From: Verrucomicrobia bacterium UBA673
Lineage (GTDB): Bacteria; Verrucomicrobiota; Verrucomicrobiia; Limisphaerales; UBA1096
Reading direction: 5' to 3'
Length of the DNA stretch: 10,260 nt
Assembly: GCA_002299785.1 (NCBI GenBank)
Contig: DBNL01000083.1
Coordinates: 1-10,260, forward strand
Position 1 is the stretch's first letter. Every line of letters begins with the position of its first letter. Below are positions 1 to 6,629 of this stretch, piece after piece. The notes beneath the pieces were generated by a model. That model was not told where the DNA came from and did not search any database. It saw only the letters and a program-made list of their open reading frames with translations. The translations under genes and the position numbers were made by a program.

Positions 1-592
1 GCTTCTCCGTATCGGAATCACGATGATCCACAAGGACCGACGCGCCGTAGTTGACGCTTCGCCCACCGTTGCCCACTAGGACAATGTTGGTATTGTCTTC
101 GCCGTTATAATCAAAGAGGCCAAGATTCGGTTTTTCCCATACCACTCCATCATTGGAAGTCGCGTAGCAAACCACAACACGCCGCGTGGGATCATTCGCG
201 TGATTGCCGGAATATGACTGATACCAGCACTGGTACAGACCGGTTCTTATATCCCGGTAAACAGTGCAATACCCAATGGCCACCTCCCAGGGTTTGGTTT
301 CACCGATCACGGGATTGGCCGCATGTCGCTCGGGTTGTTGAACAACGCGCCGTGTTCCGGATCGATACAGAATCGCATTGTCATCGACAAACAGAATGGT
401 CTGGTCTCCGGTTTGGGCAGAAGAACCCGAAGACGCCTTTGAGTTGGCTGCAACAGCCCCAACCGCAATGTCTTGCGGCAGCAGGGATAATACAGCCACC
501 ATGCCGATTCCTCTTAAACTCATAGAAAGAAAATCCCGGCACTTCCGTTGTGCCAACTCCCGGAATAACCCATGATCAAAACGTTGTAACAT
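1..592 (-). CDS. Secreted GH32-like/propeller-type hypothetical protein (3' part outside window)
   Basis: The frame is open from the left edge to an ATG at 592; a second in-frame ATG is at 523. I prefer 592 because the extra 23 residues give a Tat-like n-region (RKCRDFLS) before the hydrophobic stretch GIGMVAVLSLL, which looks like one export signal. A GTG at 595 directly precedes that ATG, and a TGA closes the frame just upstream. The mature part contains ILYRSGTRR, TVYRDIRTGLYQCWYQSY and then CYATSNDGVVWEKPNLGLF followed by NTNIVL. That pattern (dated or observed action, then 'DG..WEKP.LGL') is typical of large secreted five-bladed-propeller proteins related to GH32/GH43 that are abundant in Planctomycetes and Verrucomicrobia. 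The C-terminal portion is missing, so no catalytic residues can be assigned. Substrate is unknown; a polysaccharide-related role is inference from the family. It is separated from arsC by about 130 bp and probably has its own promoter. Confidence 0.72.
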   Translation of the reverse strand, partial: MLQRFDHGLFRELAQRKCRDFLSMSLRGIGMVAVLSLLPQDIAVGAVAANSKASSGSSAQTGDQTILFVDDNAILYRSGTRRVVQQPERHAANPVIGETKPWEVAIGYCTVYRDIRTGLYQCWYQSYSGNHANDPTRRVVVCYATSNDGVVWEKPNLGLFDYNGEDNTNIVLVGNGGRSVNYGASVLVDHRDSDTEK

Positions 593-617
593 CACTCAGT
601 AAGACGAAAAAAACATG

Positions 618-647
618 TATCTATTCAAGAGATAAATTTAACTCCAA
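618..647 (-). promoter_or_regulatory. Candidate sigma70-type promoter for the secreted propeller protein
   Basis: On the minus strand TTGGAG (647-642) and TAGATA (623-618) are separated by 18 bases, 26 bases upstream of the ATG at 592, within the most AT-rich stretch of the left end (593-722). The match to TTGACA/TATAAT is partial. The rest of the gap holds only a weak 5-bp inverted repeat (715-719 with 724-728) at the arsC stop, without a T-tract, so no convincing terminator. Confidence 0.25.
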
Positions 648-722
648 CCGTGTTTTACCCCGATCGTTTGTCTTTTCATTCAAAGCCGTGCCCGAAGTAA
701 CAAAACTATTCAACCTTTGGTT

Positions 723-1061
723 TCAAAGCAAGTCCTCAACGAGTTCCGGCGGACGGGCGATGACGGCCCGGCGGCCTTTCACCACAATCGGGCGCTCGAG
801 CAATATCGGGTGATGCGCGATGGCGGTGAGGATGTCCTCCTCCGATGTGTCCGGCGAGAGGCCGAGCTCAGTGTACTCGTCCTCCTTGGTGCGCAGGAGA
901 TTGTGCGCCGGTACTTTGAGTCTCTGCAATAAAGCGCCTAGTTCCGCCTGGCCTAGTGGCTCCTTTAGGTAATCCACCACATCCGGTTCCTCAGCATTCT
1001 CCCGCAGGATGCCAAGCGCTTGGCGGCTCTTTGAACAGCGCGGATTGTGGTAAATGATCAT
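723..1061 (-). CDS. arsC: Arsenate reductase (glutaredoxin-dependent) family protein, ArsC/YffB type
   Basis: This is a 112-residue thioredoxin-fold protein of the ArsC/Spx/YffB family, close to the usual length of about 115-140. The N-terminal HNPRCSKSRQAL holds the single nucleophilic Cys9. Arg57 (LLRTKEDEY), Arg90 (LLERPIVV) and Arg103 (AVIARP) line up with Cys12, Arg60, Arg94 and Arg107 of plasmid R773 ArsC. This favours a real arsenate reductase (arsenate to arsenite, with glutathione/glutaredoxin) over the uncharacterised YffB branch. The ATG at 1061 is chosen because it begins the domain exactly (MIIYHNP) and overlaps the stop of the upstream sulfatase as ATGA, implying translational coupling. 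No arsR, arsB or acr3 is nearby, so an arsenic role is inferred from residues only; a general thiol or stress function remains possible. Confidence 0.82.
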   Translation of the reverse strand: MIIYHNPRCSKSRQALGILRENAEEPDVVDYLKEPLGQAELGALLQRLKVPAHNLLRTKEDEYTELGLSPDTSEEDILTAIAHHPILLERPIVVKGRRAVIARPPELVEDLL

Positions 1062-2512
1062 TTCTTTTTTTCGGATTCGAGCAAATGTCGCACCTTGTCG
1101 TACTCGGGGTTCACGCACTTGGCCTCCCACCTCTTGAGAACGGCCAGTAGGCCGGGTTCACTCTCGGTCTTCAGCCCCTGATCGCCAGTCTCTTTAATCC
1201 AGTTGTCGAGTAACCGTCGATGACGTTGCAGTTGCTTTTTAAATTTCGGATCTTTAGCCAAGTTGTGAATCTCGTGTGGGTCGCTGGCCAAGTCGTACAG
1301 TTCCTCCGGCTCTTTTTTCGGACCGAAGAAAACCAACTGCGTCTCGTTCATCTCTCCCTTGGCCATCATCTCGCGAAACTTCTTGGAAACCGGCCACGGA
1401 TCCTTGTAGCTCGGCTGCATGAACGGCCGATCGGTGAGGTAGTTGCGCAGGTACTTGAACCTCGGTGTGACCAGCGCCCGGATTCGATCGATGGTGTAGT
1501 CACAACGATCGCGCGCTGCCACTACGAACTTCCGCTTTGTGTAGCCTTCAGCCAAGAAGTCTGCTCCCTCCATGTGCTTCGGCACTTCGACCCCGGCGGT
1601 GCTCAAACATGCCGGCGCTATGTCGATGCCACTGATCAAGTCCTGGCGAACCTGCCCCGACACAACACCCGGCCCCGCAACCATCATTGGCATTTGGATG
1701 CCGCCCTCGTAAACAAACTGCTTATGCCGGTGCAGCTTGTAACCGTGATCGCTGAAGCAAAAAATCAGCGTGTTATCGTAAAGCCCTTCGCGCTTAAGAG
1801 CGCCAATGATTTGCCCAACTTGCTCGTCGGTCTTCAGCAAGCAATCGTAGTGGTGCGCGATCTCCTCCCGCACGAGCGGGATGTCCGGATAATACGGCGG
1901 CACTGGAACATTGGCGGGGTCGACCACCCTCGATGCACGCCGGCCCAGTTTACCACCACGGAGCTGGACCTGGCCAAAGAACGGCTGATCTTTTTTTCGC
2001 CCTTTCCAGCACTCACCGGCGACCAATGCTGCCGGACTTAAGGCGCTTTTTTTGGGTAGGAAGTCGTACATCACTCGGATGTCATGCCTGAAGTTGTAAT
2101 CGTCCTTGCCCCCCTCGTTGAACGTCCAGTAACCGGCAGCACGAAATATTTCCGGTAGCGTCAGAACGCCCTCAGGTAATCGAATGTCGTCATACACCGG
2201 CCCCAAATCCTTTCCGCGAAAGTTCGCGCGGCCGCTGCGGTGATTGTGAATCCCTAGGCTCGTTTGCATCGCGCCGACAATGATCGACGATCGCGTCGCC
2301 GAGCAGACACCGGCAGGCGTGTAAAACCGGTCGAACCGAATGCCACTCGCCGCCAACCGGTCGATGTGTGGCGTCTTGATGATCTTGTCGCCGTAGCAGC
2401 CGAACCAGCCGCTGACGTCCTCGAGGTAAATCCAGAGAATGTTCGGTCGCTCGATCGCCTGCGCTTGGCCAAGCGCAAACAACAGTCCCAAAAAGGATAG
2501 GGTTCGTTTCAT
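1058..2512 (-). CDS. Secreted sulfatase (formylglycine-dependent, S1 family)
   Basis: The 484-residue protein hydrolyses sulfate esters, probably outside the cytoplasm. MKRTLSFLGLLFALGQAQA is a clear Sec signal peptide, which is why the ATG at 2512 is chosen over the longer open frame to 2671. The sulfatase core follows: RPNILWIYLEDVSG (metal-binding Glu31-Asp32), TPHIDRLAASGIRFDRFY, then C70-S-A-T-R, the site converted to formylglycine. Asp255-His256 (FSDHG), Lys264 and YEGGIQMPM form the C-terminal metal/sulfate site, and YDLASDPHEIHNLA is the usual C-terminal signature. The modification motif is CxAxR rather than the common CxPxR. The general shape (ED instead of DD, YEGG) resembles sulfamidase-like or choline-sulfatase-like PVC sulfatases, but the substrate cannot be set from sequence. 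No modifying enzyme (FGE or anSME) is in the window. The gene overlaps arsC by 4 bases and is divergent from msrB. Confidence 0.93.
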   Translation of the reverse strand: MKRTLSFLGLLFALGQAQAIERPNILWIYLEDVSGWFGCYGDKIIKTPHIDRLAASGIRFDRFYTPAGVCSATRSSIIVGAMQTSLGIHNHRSGRANFRGKDLGPVYDDIRLPEGVLTLPEIFRAAGYWTFNEGGKDDYNFRHDIRVMYDFLPKKSALSPAALVAGECWKGRKKDQPFFGQVQLRGGKLGRRASRVVDPANVPVPPYYPDIPLVREEIAHHYDCLLKTDEQVGQIIGALKREGLYDNTLIFCFSDHGYKLHRHKQFVYEGGIQMPMMVAGPGVVSGQVRQDLISGIDIAPACLSTAGVEVPKHMEGADFLAEGYTKRKFVVAARDRCDYTIDRIRALVTPRFKYLRNYLTDRPFMQPSYKDPWPVSKKFREMMAKGEMNETQLVFFGPKKEPEELYDLASDPHEIHNLAKDPKFKKQLQRHRRLLDNWIKETGDQGLKTESEPGLLAVLKRWEAKCVNPEYDKVRHLLESEKKK

Positions 2513-2605
2513 AGCGGCGGAAAATGCCACGGTCAAACTGGCCGAGCAAGCATACACGATTTCCCAAGGTTGTCTTGCGCGGCGGAGTGTGCTTTGATTC
2601 GTCGC
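2513..2605. promoter_or_regulatory. Divergent promoter region between sulfatase and msrB
   Basis: The 93-bp gap must carry the start signals for both the sulfatase (minus) and msrB-glycosyltransferase (plus). For minus, AAGACA (2576-2571) and TATGCT (2554-2549), spacer 16, are a fair match. For plus, TTGTCT (2570-2575) and TTTGAT (2593-2598), spacer 17, would place transcription start almost at the ATG and give a leaderless message. The two candidate -35 boxes occupy the same bases. No strong Shine-Dalgarno is visible before either start. Confidence 0.3.
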
Positions 2606-3253
2606 ATGAATAATGCGGTTTTCACGGTGGCACTGACGGTGGCACTGGCCGGCTGCGGCGGGGGGGAACAAAACCCTGCGTCTACCGCACTAGAACCCGT
2701 CCCAACCGCACCTCCGGCCAAGGCCGAGTCTGTGCCGCAACCAGTTGACCTCCCCAACATCAACCCACAACCTGGGCCGGCGGCCAAGGCCATTCAGCCG
2801 ATTCAGCATGAACCGATTATGAAACCAACCAAAGTCGCTGCTGCAAGAATTGTTAAGACAGAGGCCGAATGGCGGGACATTCTGACCCCGGAAGAATACC
2901 GCATCATCCGACAGAAAGGCACCGAGCGAGCATTCACCGGCAAGTATGATCATCATTTTAAGGATGGCACCTACATCTGCAAAGCCTGCGGCACGGAGCT
3001 GTTTCTCTCCGAGACGAAGTACAACTCCGGCTGCGGATGGCCAGCGTTTTTCAAGTCGATCGATGGCACTGTTGAAGAGACACCCGATACCAGCCTCGGC
3101 ATGGTTCGCATCGAGATCACCTGCAAAAAATGTAACGGCCACCTCGGCCATATTTTCGATGACGGCCCCAACCCGACCGGCCAGCGCTACTGCGTCAACT
3201 CCGCCTCGATGGACTTCGTCCCTGCCGATAAAAAACCGGGTACGGCCAAGTGA
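2606..3253 (+). CDS. msrB: Peptide-methionine (R)-S-oxide reductase MsrB, lipoprotein form
   Basis: The 215-residue protein reduces methionine-R-sulfoxide in oxidised proteins. Residues 1-17 are a lipoprotein signal ending in the lipobox L14-A-G-C17, with Gly at +2, so an outer-membrane anchor is likely. A proline/alanine-rich linker (about 25-75) joins it to a complete MsrB domain (about 84-206). The structural zinc ligands are C125-x-x-C128 and C173-x-x-C176, the resolving cysteine is C143 in YNSGCGWPAF, and the catalytic cysteine is C196 in RYCVNSASMDF. The start at 2606 begins the signal peptide exactly; the frame extends 12 codons further upstream without added sense. Most MsrB proteins are cytosolic, so this one probably repairs envelope proteins. 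It overlaps the next gene by GTGA. An MsrA partner is not in the window. Confidence 0.95.
   Translation: MNNAVFTVALTVALAGCGGGEQNPASTALEPVPTAPPAKAESVPQPVDLPNINPQPGPAAKAIQPIQHEPIMKPTKVAAARIVKTEAEWRDILTPEEYRIIRQKGTERAFTGKYDHHFKDGTYICKACGTELFLSETKYNSGCGWPAFFKSIDGTVEETPDTSLGMVRIEITCKKCNGHLGHIFDDGPNPTGQRYCVNSASMDFVPADKKPGTAK
2624..2647 (+). repeat. Tandem 12-bp duplication in the msrB signal peptide
   Basis: ACGGTGGCACTG occurs twice in direct tandem, encoding TVALTVAL in the hydrophobic core of the lipoprotein signal. It stays in frame and lengthens the core. It probably arose by slippage. Confidence 0.8.
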
Positions 3254-4248
3254 CCCCGCCACGGGTCTCGGTGGTGTTGCCGGTGCGCAATGCAGCGGAG
3301 ACGATTGAGCGTTCAGCACGTTCCATTCTCGATTCCACACTTCGAGAGCTCGAACTCCTTGTCATCGACGACGGCTCCGCCGATAACAGCGCGGAGATCA
3401 TTCGGCAAATTTCCGATCCGCGCGTGCGCTTGTTTCAGAAGGACGCACTTGGGGTCTGCGCCGCGGCCAATCGCGGAACCGCCGAGGCGCGCGCAACGGT
3501 GATCGCGCGAATGGACGCCGACGATTTCTCGCATCCCGCCCGGCTCGAAAAACAACTTTCGCTGCTGCACGACTCCGGCGTGGACATGGTCGGTTGCCAC
3601 GTTCGCATCGTCGACGCGCTTGGCCAACCGGTCGAGTCGATGCAGCGTTACGAGCAGTGGAGCAACTCGCTAACCGAACCGGGGCAGATTGCCGCCATGC
3701 GATTCGTCGAGTTGCCGATCGTCAACCCAACGCTCATGGCCAAGCGCGAGGTGTTCGAGATGGGCTTTCGCGACGGCGCTTGGCCGGAGGATTACGACCT
3801 CTGCCTCCGCGCACTTGCCCAAGGGCACACGGCGGCCAAGGTGCCGGAGGTGCTGTTCGACTGGATCGACTCCGGCGACCGGTTGACCCGCACCGACGAT
3901 CGCTATTCGCCGGAAGCCTTCGATCGCTGCCGACGAGCGCATCTCCTCGAAGGGCCACTCGCAGGCCAAACCGAGGTTGACATGTGGGGTGCGGGCCAAG
4001 CCGGCAAGCCGTGGCTGCGCTGGTTGCTTGCGGAGGGATTCACCGTGCGCCACGTCATCGAGGTTTCGCCAAAAAAAATCGGCACGAAAATTCACAACAC
4101 CCCCGTCATCGCAGACACTGAACTCCCCCCGCCGGATGGCACACCGCTAATCATCGCCGTCGGTGCCGCCGGAGCCCGCGAACTCATCGAGGCCGATGTG
4201 GCCAAAAAAGGGTATATTTCTGGAAAAAACGCTTGGTTTGTCTGCTGA
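3250..4248 (+). CDS. Family 2 glycosyltransferase with C-terminal Rossmann-like domain
   Basis: This is a 332-residue, two-part protein. Residues 4-235 form a GT-A fold family 2 glycosyltransferase: RVSVVLPVRNAAETI at the start, LLVIDDGSADNS for nucleotide-sugar binding, the metal-binding DxD at Asp89-Ala-Asp91 in ARMDADDF, NPTLMAKREVF, and WPEDYDLCLR (178-187), the usual acceptor/base ED region. Residues 243-332 begin with a glycine-rich WGAGQAGK and continue with VIEVSPKKIG and PVIADTELP, then IIAVGAAGAR, like the nucleotide-binding half of sugar-epimerase/PglD-type proteins. No transmembrane segment is seen, so it is probably cytoplasmic. Acceptor and donor are unknown; envelope polysaccharide or glycolipid synthesis is inferred. 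Start is a GTG overlapping the msrB stop (GTGA), suggesting coupled translation. The stop codon abuts the stop of the convergent trm112-like gene. Confidence 0.87.
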   Translation: MTPPRVSVVLPVRNAAETIERSARSILDSTLRELELLVIDDGSADNSAEIIRQISDPRVRLFQKDALGVCAAANRGTAEARATVIARMDADDFSHPARLEKQLSLLHDSGVDMVGCHVRIVDALGQPVESMQRYEQWSNSLTEPGQIAAMRFVELPIVNPTLMAKREVFEMGFRDGAWPEDYDLCLRALAQGHTAAKVPEVLFDWIDSGDRLTRTDDRYSPEAFDRCRRAHLLEGPLAGQTEVDMWGAGQAGKPWLRWLLAEGFTVRHVIEVSPKKIGTKIHNTPVIADTELPPPDGTPLIIAVGAAGARELIEADVAKKGYISGKNAWFVC

Positions 4249-4497
4249 CTACTGCCCGATCGGGATGCCTTGGTCGATGAGCATAACGGGGATGTCCTGC
4301 CGGATGGGGAACAGGATTTTGCCATCCTCGCGGATGAGGCCGCCGTCAATCAGCTCGGCGACTTTTTCGTCAACGCGATCGACGAGCGTCCCGGCTTGGA
4401 TGCGTTTGTTGAGATCGTCGACCAGTTCTGTGCCGGCCTTGGCCAAGCGCTGATGCGTCTCGGGGCAACACATGATTTCGAGTAGTTTTTCGTCCAT
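4249..4497 (-). CDS. Trm112/YcaR-like small protein
   Basis: This 82-residue protein begins MDEKLLEIMCCPETHQRL and ends LIREDGKILFPIRQDIPVML, the two halves of the Trm112-like family (UPF0434/YcaR; in eukaryotes a methyltransferase activator). It is longer than the usual 60 residues because of a charged insert at about 23-52. Of the cysteines usually found, only Cys10-Cys11 remain and the C-terminal ones are absent, so zinc binding is doubtful. Its start lies 8 bases after the larC stop, so it is probably on the same message. The longer frame to 4584 only overlaps larC and is not preferred. Function in bacteria is not well defined; a chaperone or activator role for a methyltransferase is inference. 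Confidence 0.8.
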   Translation of the reverse strand: MDEKLLEIMCCPETHQRLAKAGTELVDDLNKRIQAGTLVDRVDEKVAELIDGGLIREDGKILFPIRQDIPVMLIDQGIPIGQ

Positions 4498-4505
4498 GAC
4501 TCTGA

Positions 4506-5765
4506 TCAGTTTTCGAGCGCTTTTTGCGCAGAGGCATAAACGCCCTTGAGCGGCACGCCGGCCTTGGCGGCGATGTCGCGACACGACTCGTACTCCGGCG
4601 CGGCCTGCACCAACTCACCGTTAAGGCGGCCAAGCTTGACCCGCACTTGGCCAAGCGGTGTCTCGACGGTGACAACTTCGCGGCGGAGTTTGCGACGATC
4701 GGCGGCGTGACGGCGGACGCCAAGCGCGGTGGTCTCACGCAGGATCATTTCGCTAAACCGATCCGCCTCCGCCTCGGCACAAAGAACGGTGAGCATCACT
4801 CCGGGCCGGTTCTTTTTCATCTGGATCGGCGTGTGGAACACGTCGAGCGCACCGGCCTCCAGCACCGTCTCGACGAAATGCCCCAAATGCTCAGCGTTGA
4901 TGTCGTCGAGGTTCGTCTCGATGACGGTGACAGTGTCGCGCTCCCAGTCGAGCGGCTTGGCTTCGGTCGCGGTTGCCGCTTGGCCAAGCACGGCACGGAG
5001 CACGTTGGGCCGAGTGAGCATGTCGCGCGTGCCCAAGCCGTAGCCGATCCGCTCCGGGGTCACGCCACGCATCAGTTCGAACGACTCGGCGAACTCGGCC
5101 AGCAACGCCGCCCCGGTAGGGGTGACGAGTTCGTGTGGTTCGTCGCATTGGTTCACGGTGACGCCGCGCGCGCCAAGAATTTCAAGCGTGGCGGCGGTCG
5201 GCACCGGAAAACGGCCATGGGCGCAATCGACCCAGCCGGTGCCCTCGGTGACCGGCGCAGCGAGCACTCGCGGTTGGTCGAGCAATTCGAGCGCGATACA
5301 ACCACCGACGATATCAACAATCGAGTCCACCGCACCAACCTCATGAAAGTGCACCTCGTCCGGCGGCATGCCGTGGACCTTGCCCTCGGCCTCAGCGACA
5401 CGGCGAAAGACGGCAACCGACTTTTCTTTCACCCAGTCGCTGAGCGCGCTGCCGTTGATGAGCGACCGGATGTCGGAAAAGGTGCGCTCGTGCGAGTGGC
5501 CGCCGTTGGCGTCGTGACTGTGCGAGTGGGAATGGCCGTGCTCATGCGAGTGCTCGTCGCCTTTAGTTGGCAGGAGATGGACGTCGAACTTGACTCCCTC
5601 AATGTTCGACTTGGTTTTGCGGCCGACGTGCAGTTGGTAACCTCCCAGATTCAGCTTCGCCAGTTCGCCCTCGAGCATCGCTGCATCGACGCCGATGTCG
5701 ATCATTGCGCCGAGAAACATGTCGCCGCTGATGCCGCTGAAAATATCAAGGTAAAGTGTCTTCAT
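4506..5765 (-). CDS. larC: Nickel-pincer nucleotide cofactor nickel-insertion protein LarC
   Basis: The 419-residue LarC (formerly DUF111) inserts nickel into the dithiolated pyridinium mononucleotide in a CTP-dependent step to give the NPN cofactor of LarA-type enzymes. The N-terminal half opens MKTLYLDIFSGISGDMFLGA and has a His-rich segment (about 72-92, alternating H with S/E/G), likely a nickel store or loading site, then DEVHFHEVGAVDSIVDIVG (about 136-154) and HGRFPVPTAATLEIL. The C-terminal half contains ETNLDDINAEHLG (283-295) and MKKNRPGVMLTVL, the CTP-binding LarC2 part. Both halves are in one uninterrupted frame. In Lactobacillus plantarum they are joined by programmed frameshifting, which is not needed here. 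GGGATC lies just upstream of the ATG as a plausible ribosome site and is partly inside an inverted repeat. larE is 2.2 kb upstream on the same strand. Confidence 0.95.
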   Translation of the reverse strand: MKTLYLDIFSGISGDMFLGAMIDIGVDAAMLEGELAKLNLGGYQLHVGRKTKSNIEGVKFDVHLLPTKGDEHSHEHGHSHSHSHDANGGHSHERTFSDIRSLINGSALSDWVKEKSVAVFRRVAEAEGKVHGMPPDEVHFHEVGAVDSIVDIVGGCIALELLDQPRVLAAPVTEGTGWVDCAHGRFPVPTAATLEILGARGVTVNQCDEPHELVTPTGAALLAEFAESFELMRGVTPERIGYGLGTRDMLTRPNVLRAVLGQAATATEAKPLDWERDTVTVIETNLDDINAEHLGHFVETVLEAGALDVFHTPIQMKKNRPGVMLTVLCAEAEADRFSEMILRETTALGVRRHAADRRKLRREVVTVETPLGQVRVKLGRLNGELVQAAPEYESCRDIAAKAGVPLKGVYASAQKALEN

Positions 5766-5768
5766 AAG

Positions 5769-5798
5769 ATCCCGTAAAAGCGAAGCCCGTAACGGGAT
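5769..5798 (-). promoter_or_regulatory. Inverted repeat covering the larC ribosome-binding region
   Basis: ATCCCGT (5769-5775) and ACGGGAT (5792-5798) form a 7-bp stem with a 16-base loop, ending 3 bases before the larC ATG (5765-5763). A third copy of the core, CCCGT (5786-5790), is in the loop and could pair alternatively with the same arm. The likely Shine-Dalgarno GGGA lies inside the stem, so folding could limit larC translation. No T-tract follows, so it does not look like an intrinsic terminator for the upstream prepilin gene. The rest of the 57-base gap shows nothing clear. Confidence 0.35.
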
Positions 5799-5822
5799 TA
5801 AACGCTGAAGTAGGCAAAGGGT

Positions 5823-6578
5823 CTACCAGTAAAACACCGGGGTGCCAGATGTTCGCTCGACCATGCCGACTAACTTACGGCCTTCCATCTTGGTTTTCTG
5901 CCAAGCAACGTGGCCATCGAGGTAATTTAGGTTTCCACCTGCCGGATATTTGCCAGAATTATCCAAGTGAGCCGTCTTGTGCAGCTTGGCCCATCCACCG
6001 CGTACCGTATCAAATCCATTGTTCAGTGATGAGGAACAGGTGGCATCGGCAGTAAGGACCCGGTCGGAAGGCGACGGCTTGACCGTCACACCCCTCACCT
6101 TGATCGGTCGGGTTGACATCGTGTAGTTGATGTTAGTCTCAACCACGCGTGCTGCCCACGGAATGGTCAGGGCATAGCCAATGACCCGGAATTGTATCTG
6201 ACCAGTAAATTGCCACAATTCTTTGTCGTTCTGTTCAAGGAACGACGGGCAATATAGAATGTTCCGCTGGAATCCCTGCTTTTCCATGGCGGCGACGACG
6301 TTGATTCCGGCGTCCCACGGCCAATTACCAGTTCTCTGGCCAAACTTGTTTCGGTTGTGCGGCAGTTTATTGCTATTTTCATCTGCGTACATTTGCCATG
6401 CGAGCGACATTTGCTTGAGGTTGTTAAGACAGCTAGTGCGCTTGGCTGATTCCTTGGCTTTGGCCAGGGCCGGCAGCAGCAGGGCTGCCAGGATGGCGAT
6501 GATCGCAATGACAACTAACAATTCGATAAGGGTAAATGCTCGAAGCCATGCGCGGCGGGGATAAATTGGGTTCTTCAT
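5823..6578 (-). CDS. Prepilin-type N-terminal domain protein (type II secretion/pseudopilin-like)
   Basis: The 251-residue protein has a short basic leader (MKNPIYPRRAWLRA) followed by FTLIELLVVIAIIAILAALL, a class III signal cut before Phe by a prepilin peptidase, with the conserved Glu at +5. Next come ALAKAKESAKRTSCLNNLKQ and WQMYADENSNKLP, typical of the very numerous verrucomicrobial pseudopilin-like proteins. The C-terminal NYLDGHVAW is the H-x9-DG-like ending of this group. The residue before the cleavage site is Ala, not the usual Gly, which is common in these proteins. No other pilus or T2SS gene is near, so it is probably one of many dispersed paralogues, exposed at or beyond the inner membrane; its function is not known. 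Start is ATG 6578; see the separate ribosome-site note for an alternative ATT. Its base composition looks less GC-rich than the lar genes. Confidence 0.9.
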   Translation of the reverse strand: MKNPIYPRRAWLRAFTLIELLVVIAIIAILAALLLPALAKAKESAKRTSCLNNLKQMSLAWQMYADENSNKLPHNRNKFGQRTGNWPWDAGINVVAAMEKQGFQRNILYCPSFLEQNDKELWQFTGQIQFRVIGYALTIPWAARVVETNINYTMSTRPIKVRGVTVKPSPSDRVLTADATCSSSLNNGFDTVRGGWAKLHKTAHLDNSGKYPAGGNLNYLDGHVAWQKTKMEGRKLVGMVERTSGTPVFYW

Positions 6579-6605
6579 ACTTAAACAACGTTCTGTGCTT
6601 GACGA

Positions 6606-6620
6606 AATACAAGCCTCCTT
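6606..6620 (-). promoter_or_regulatory. Strong Shine-Dalgarno (AAGGAGG) preceding an in-frame ATT
   Basis: On the minus strand a perfect AAGGAGG (6620-6614) is followed after 5 bases by ATT (6608-6606), in frame with the prepilin gene and 10 codons before its ATG at 6578. The ATG itself has no clear ribosome site. Either translation begins at a rare ATT codon, giving a ten-residue longer leader, or the match is by chance. Confidence 0.3.
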
Positions 6621-6629
6621 CCCAAAGAA

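Noticed and set aside
1220..2041. Plus-strand open frame of 273 codons opposite the sulfatase
   Set aside because: It mirrors sulfatase codons, carries no domain, and the sulfatase is unambiguous.
2513..2671. Longer N-terminus for the sulfatase
   Set aside because: It would run into the divergent msrB start and places arginine-rich non-signal sequence before a complete signal peptide.
2690..3340. Minus-strand open frame of 216 codons opposite msrB
   Set aside because: MsrB with all zinc and catalytic cysteines is on the plus strand; the other frame has no family match and crosses into the next gene.
4506..5765. Programmed frameshift in larC as in L. plantarum
   Set aside because: Both LarC halves are in one continuous frame here; no shift is needed.
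4524..5777. Long plus-strand open frame of 417 codons opposite larC
   Set aside because: larC has full family motifs on the minus strand; the opposite frame has no recognisable domain and is an antisense shadow in GC-rich DNA.
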